A stretch of DNA of 15,161 nucleotides from Ruminococcaceae bacterium UBA6845. Lineage in GTDB: Bacteria; Bacillota; Clostridia; Oscillospirales; Acutalibacteraceae. Every line of letters begins with the position of its first letter. The stretch's first letter is position 1. Under the pieces are notes generated by a model. It was not told the DNA's origin. It searched no databases and saw only the letters and a program-made list of their open reading frames with translations. Location: assembly GCA_002449395.1 (NCBI GenBank), contig DKDP01000030.1, positions 56,393 through 71,553 of the forward strand. Reading direction: 5' to 3'. Position numbers and translations under genes: made by a program. Below, in pieces: positions 13,919 to 15,161 of the stretch.

Positions 13919-15103
13919 ATGAAAGAATTTGAACTGAAATACGGATGTAATCCCAATCAGAAGCCTGCAAAAATTTTTATGGAGGACGGCAGTGAGCTTC
14001 CGATAAAAATTCTCAGCGGCAGACCGGGCTATATAAATTTTCTTGACGCATTCAATTCGTGGCAGCTTGTAAAGGAGCTGAAAGAGGCTCTCGGACTTCC
14101 TGCCGCAACCTCGTTCAAGCACGTAAGCCCCACCTCGGCGGCGGTAGGAATCCCGCTTTCCGATAAGCTCAAAAAGGCTTGCTTTGTTGACGATATTGAG
14201 GGACTTGACGATTCTCCGCTTGCCTGCGCCTTTGCAAGGGCAAGAGGCACGGACAGAATGTGCTCCTTCGGCGATTTCATAGCGCTCTCCGATGTCTGCG
14301 ATGTCACGACCGCAAAGCTCATCAAGCGCGAGGTTTCCGACGGAATCATTGCCCCCGGTTACGAACCCGAAGCTCTTGAAATTCTCAAATCGAAGCGCAA
14401 GGGCAACTACAACATCGTTGAAATTGATCCGTCATATGTTCCCGCGCCGATCGAGCGCAAGCAGGTTTACGGCATCACCTTTGAGCAGGGCAGAAATAAC
14501 TTTGAAATTAACAACGCACTTCTTGAAAATGTCGTAACCTCCAATAAAAATCTTCCCGATTCGGCAAAAAGGGATCTCATTATTTCACTTATAACTCTTA
14601 AATATACTCAGTCAAATTCCGTTTGCTATGCCGTTGACGGTCAGGCGATCGGCGTCGGTGCAGGTCAGCAGTCAAGAATCCATTGTACACGTCTTGCCGG
14701 CGGCAAAGCTGACACCTGGTTCCTGCGTCAGTGCGACAAGGTGCTCAATCTTCCTTTCCTTGACACCCTCGGCAGACCCGAAAGAGATAACGTGATCGAC
14801 GGCTATATCAACAAGAACGAAGAGGACGTTTGCGCCGACGGCAACTGGCAGAAGTATTTCAAAACCCGTCCCGAACCTCTCACCTCCTCCGAAGCCCGTG
14901 AATATCTCGACTCAATCAGCGGCGTTGCCCTCGGATCCGATGCGTTCTTCCCGTTCGGCGACAATGTAGAGCGAGCCTACAAAAGCGGCGTAACCTACAT
15001 CGCCCAGCCCGGCGGCTCAATCCGTGACGATCTCGTCATCAAGGCTTGCGATGAGAGAAATATGGTGATGGCGTTTACGGGTATGCGCCTCTTCCATCAC
15101 TGA
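13919..15103 (+). CDS. purH: Stand-alone AICAR transformylase (PurH C-terminal domain only)
   Basis: The 394-residue protein begins at the transformylase domain (LKYGCNPNQKPA, 6-17) and has no N-terminal MGS-like IMP cyclohydrolase domain, which adds about 200 residues in ordinary PurH. Motifs: SFKHVSPTSAAVG at 65-77 (catalytic Lys-His K67/H68), LKYTQSNSV at 227-235, GVGAGQQSRIHC at 245-256, SDAFFPF at 340-346, QPGGSIRD at 363-370 and MAFTGMRLFHH at 384-394. It formylates AICAR using 10-formyl-tetrahydrofolate. The ATG at 13919 is preceded by AAAGGA at 13902-13907 and 13907-13912; an earlier in-frame ATG at 13886 overlaps the purO end without a good site. With purO it replaces bifunctional PurH. 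Its substrate AICAR ribotide is ZMP, the ligand of the operon's riboswitch. Confidence 0.95.
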   Translation: MKEFELKYGCNPNQKPAKIFMEDGSELPIKILSGRPGYINFLDAFNSWQLVKELKEALGLPAATSFKHVSPTSAAVGIPLSDKLKKACFVDDIEGLDDSPLACAFARARGTDRMCSFGDFIALSDVCDVTTAKLIKREVSDGIIAPGYEPEALEILKSKRKGNYNIVEIDPSYVPAPIERKQVYGITFEQGRNNFEINNALLENVVTSNKNLPDSAKRDLIISLITLKYTQSNSVCYAVDGQAIGVGAGQQSRIHCTRLAGGKADTWFLRQCDKVLNLPFLDTLGRPERDNVIDGYINKNEEDVCADGNWQKYFKTRPEPLTSSEAREYLDSISGVALGSDAFFPFGDNVERAYKSGVTYIAQPGGSIRDDLVIKACDERNMVMAFTGMRLFHH

Positions 15104-15104
15104 T

Positions 15105-15161
15105 TCTTGACGGATCTTTTTTCGTTATACGAATTTTATCCCTCTCGGCATATAGAAATAT
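15105..15161 (+). repeat. Intergenic element, copy B, cut by the window end
   Basis: Second copy of the element at 8533-8589, beginning 1 nt after the stop of the AICAR transformylase gene. Block 1 TCTTGACGGAT (15105-15115) and block 2 CCCTCTCGGCATATA (15140-15154) keep the 35-nt offset. It probably continues beyond 15161. Confidence 0.7.

Noticed and set aside
1..15161. CRISPR arrays, tRNA or rRNA genes, transposase or integrase genes, phage genes
   Set aside because: No regularly spaced repeats, no cloverleaf or rRNA-like stretches, and no mobile-element protein motifs were seen on either strand.

Overview
The window looks like a chromosomal segment from a spore-forming anaerobe of the class Clostridia, probably near the Ruminococcaceae/Oscillospiraceae; the genus is not resolved. 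The evidence is a SpoIVB sporulation protease, Gram-positive-type ribosome binding sites (GAAAGGA, GGAGGG), sigma-A promoters of the TTGACA-17-TATTAT type, a ZTP riboswitch with an intrinsic terminator, moderate GC coding DNA with AT-rich spacers, and a secreted lipase family best known from Staphylococcus and Geobacillus.

Left part (1-7805), an assorted set of single-gene units. A 758-residue fusion of an XRE helix-turn-helix, a cupin and an AMP-forming acyl-CoA synthetase (131-2407) converges on a membrane-anchored protein of unknown function (2478-3416, minus) across a bidirectional terminator. Next are two paralogous secreted lipases (3503-4618 minus; 5239-6522 plus) flanking a small PPC-domain gene (4730-5149 plus). 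The first lipase and the PPC gene use divergent promoters whose -10 elements overlap. The SpoIVB gene (6591-7805) follows, with a TTG start whose Shine-Dalgarno sequence lies in the 3' arm of a terminator-like hairpin.

Right part (7867-15161), a purine biosynthesis operon on the plus strand. A sigma-A promoter leads into a ZTP (pfl) riboswitch whose 3' end overlaps an intrinsic terminator. The genes are purE, purC, purF, purM, a compact formate/nitrite-transporter (FNT) family channel, purN, a PurO-type IMP cyclohydrolase and a stand-alone AICAR transformylase. From purF to purO the genes overlap or nearly touch. The usual bifunctional PurH is replaced by two genes. purD, purL, purQ, purB and purK are not in the window.

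The most interesting reading is a one-carbon feedback circuit. ZMP/ZTP accumulates when 10-formyl-tetrahydrofolate is scarce. The riboswitch should then open an operon encoding both formyl-transfer steps (PurN and AICAR transformylase) and also a probable formate channel, formate being the precursor of 10-formyl-THF. The parts are visible in the sequence; the circuit is inference.

A 57-nt intergenic element with two conserved blocks at fixed spacing lies directly after purE and again after the AICAR transformylase gene, where the window ends. It appears to be an undescribed genome repeat or RNA element.
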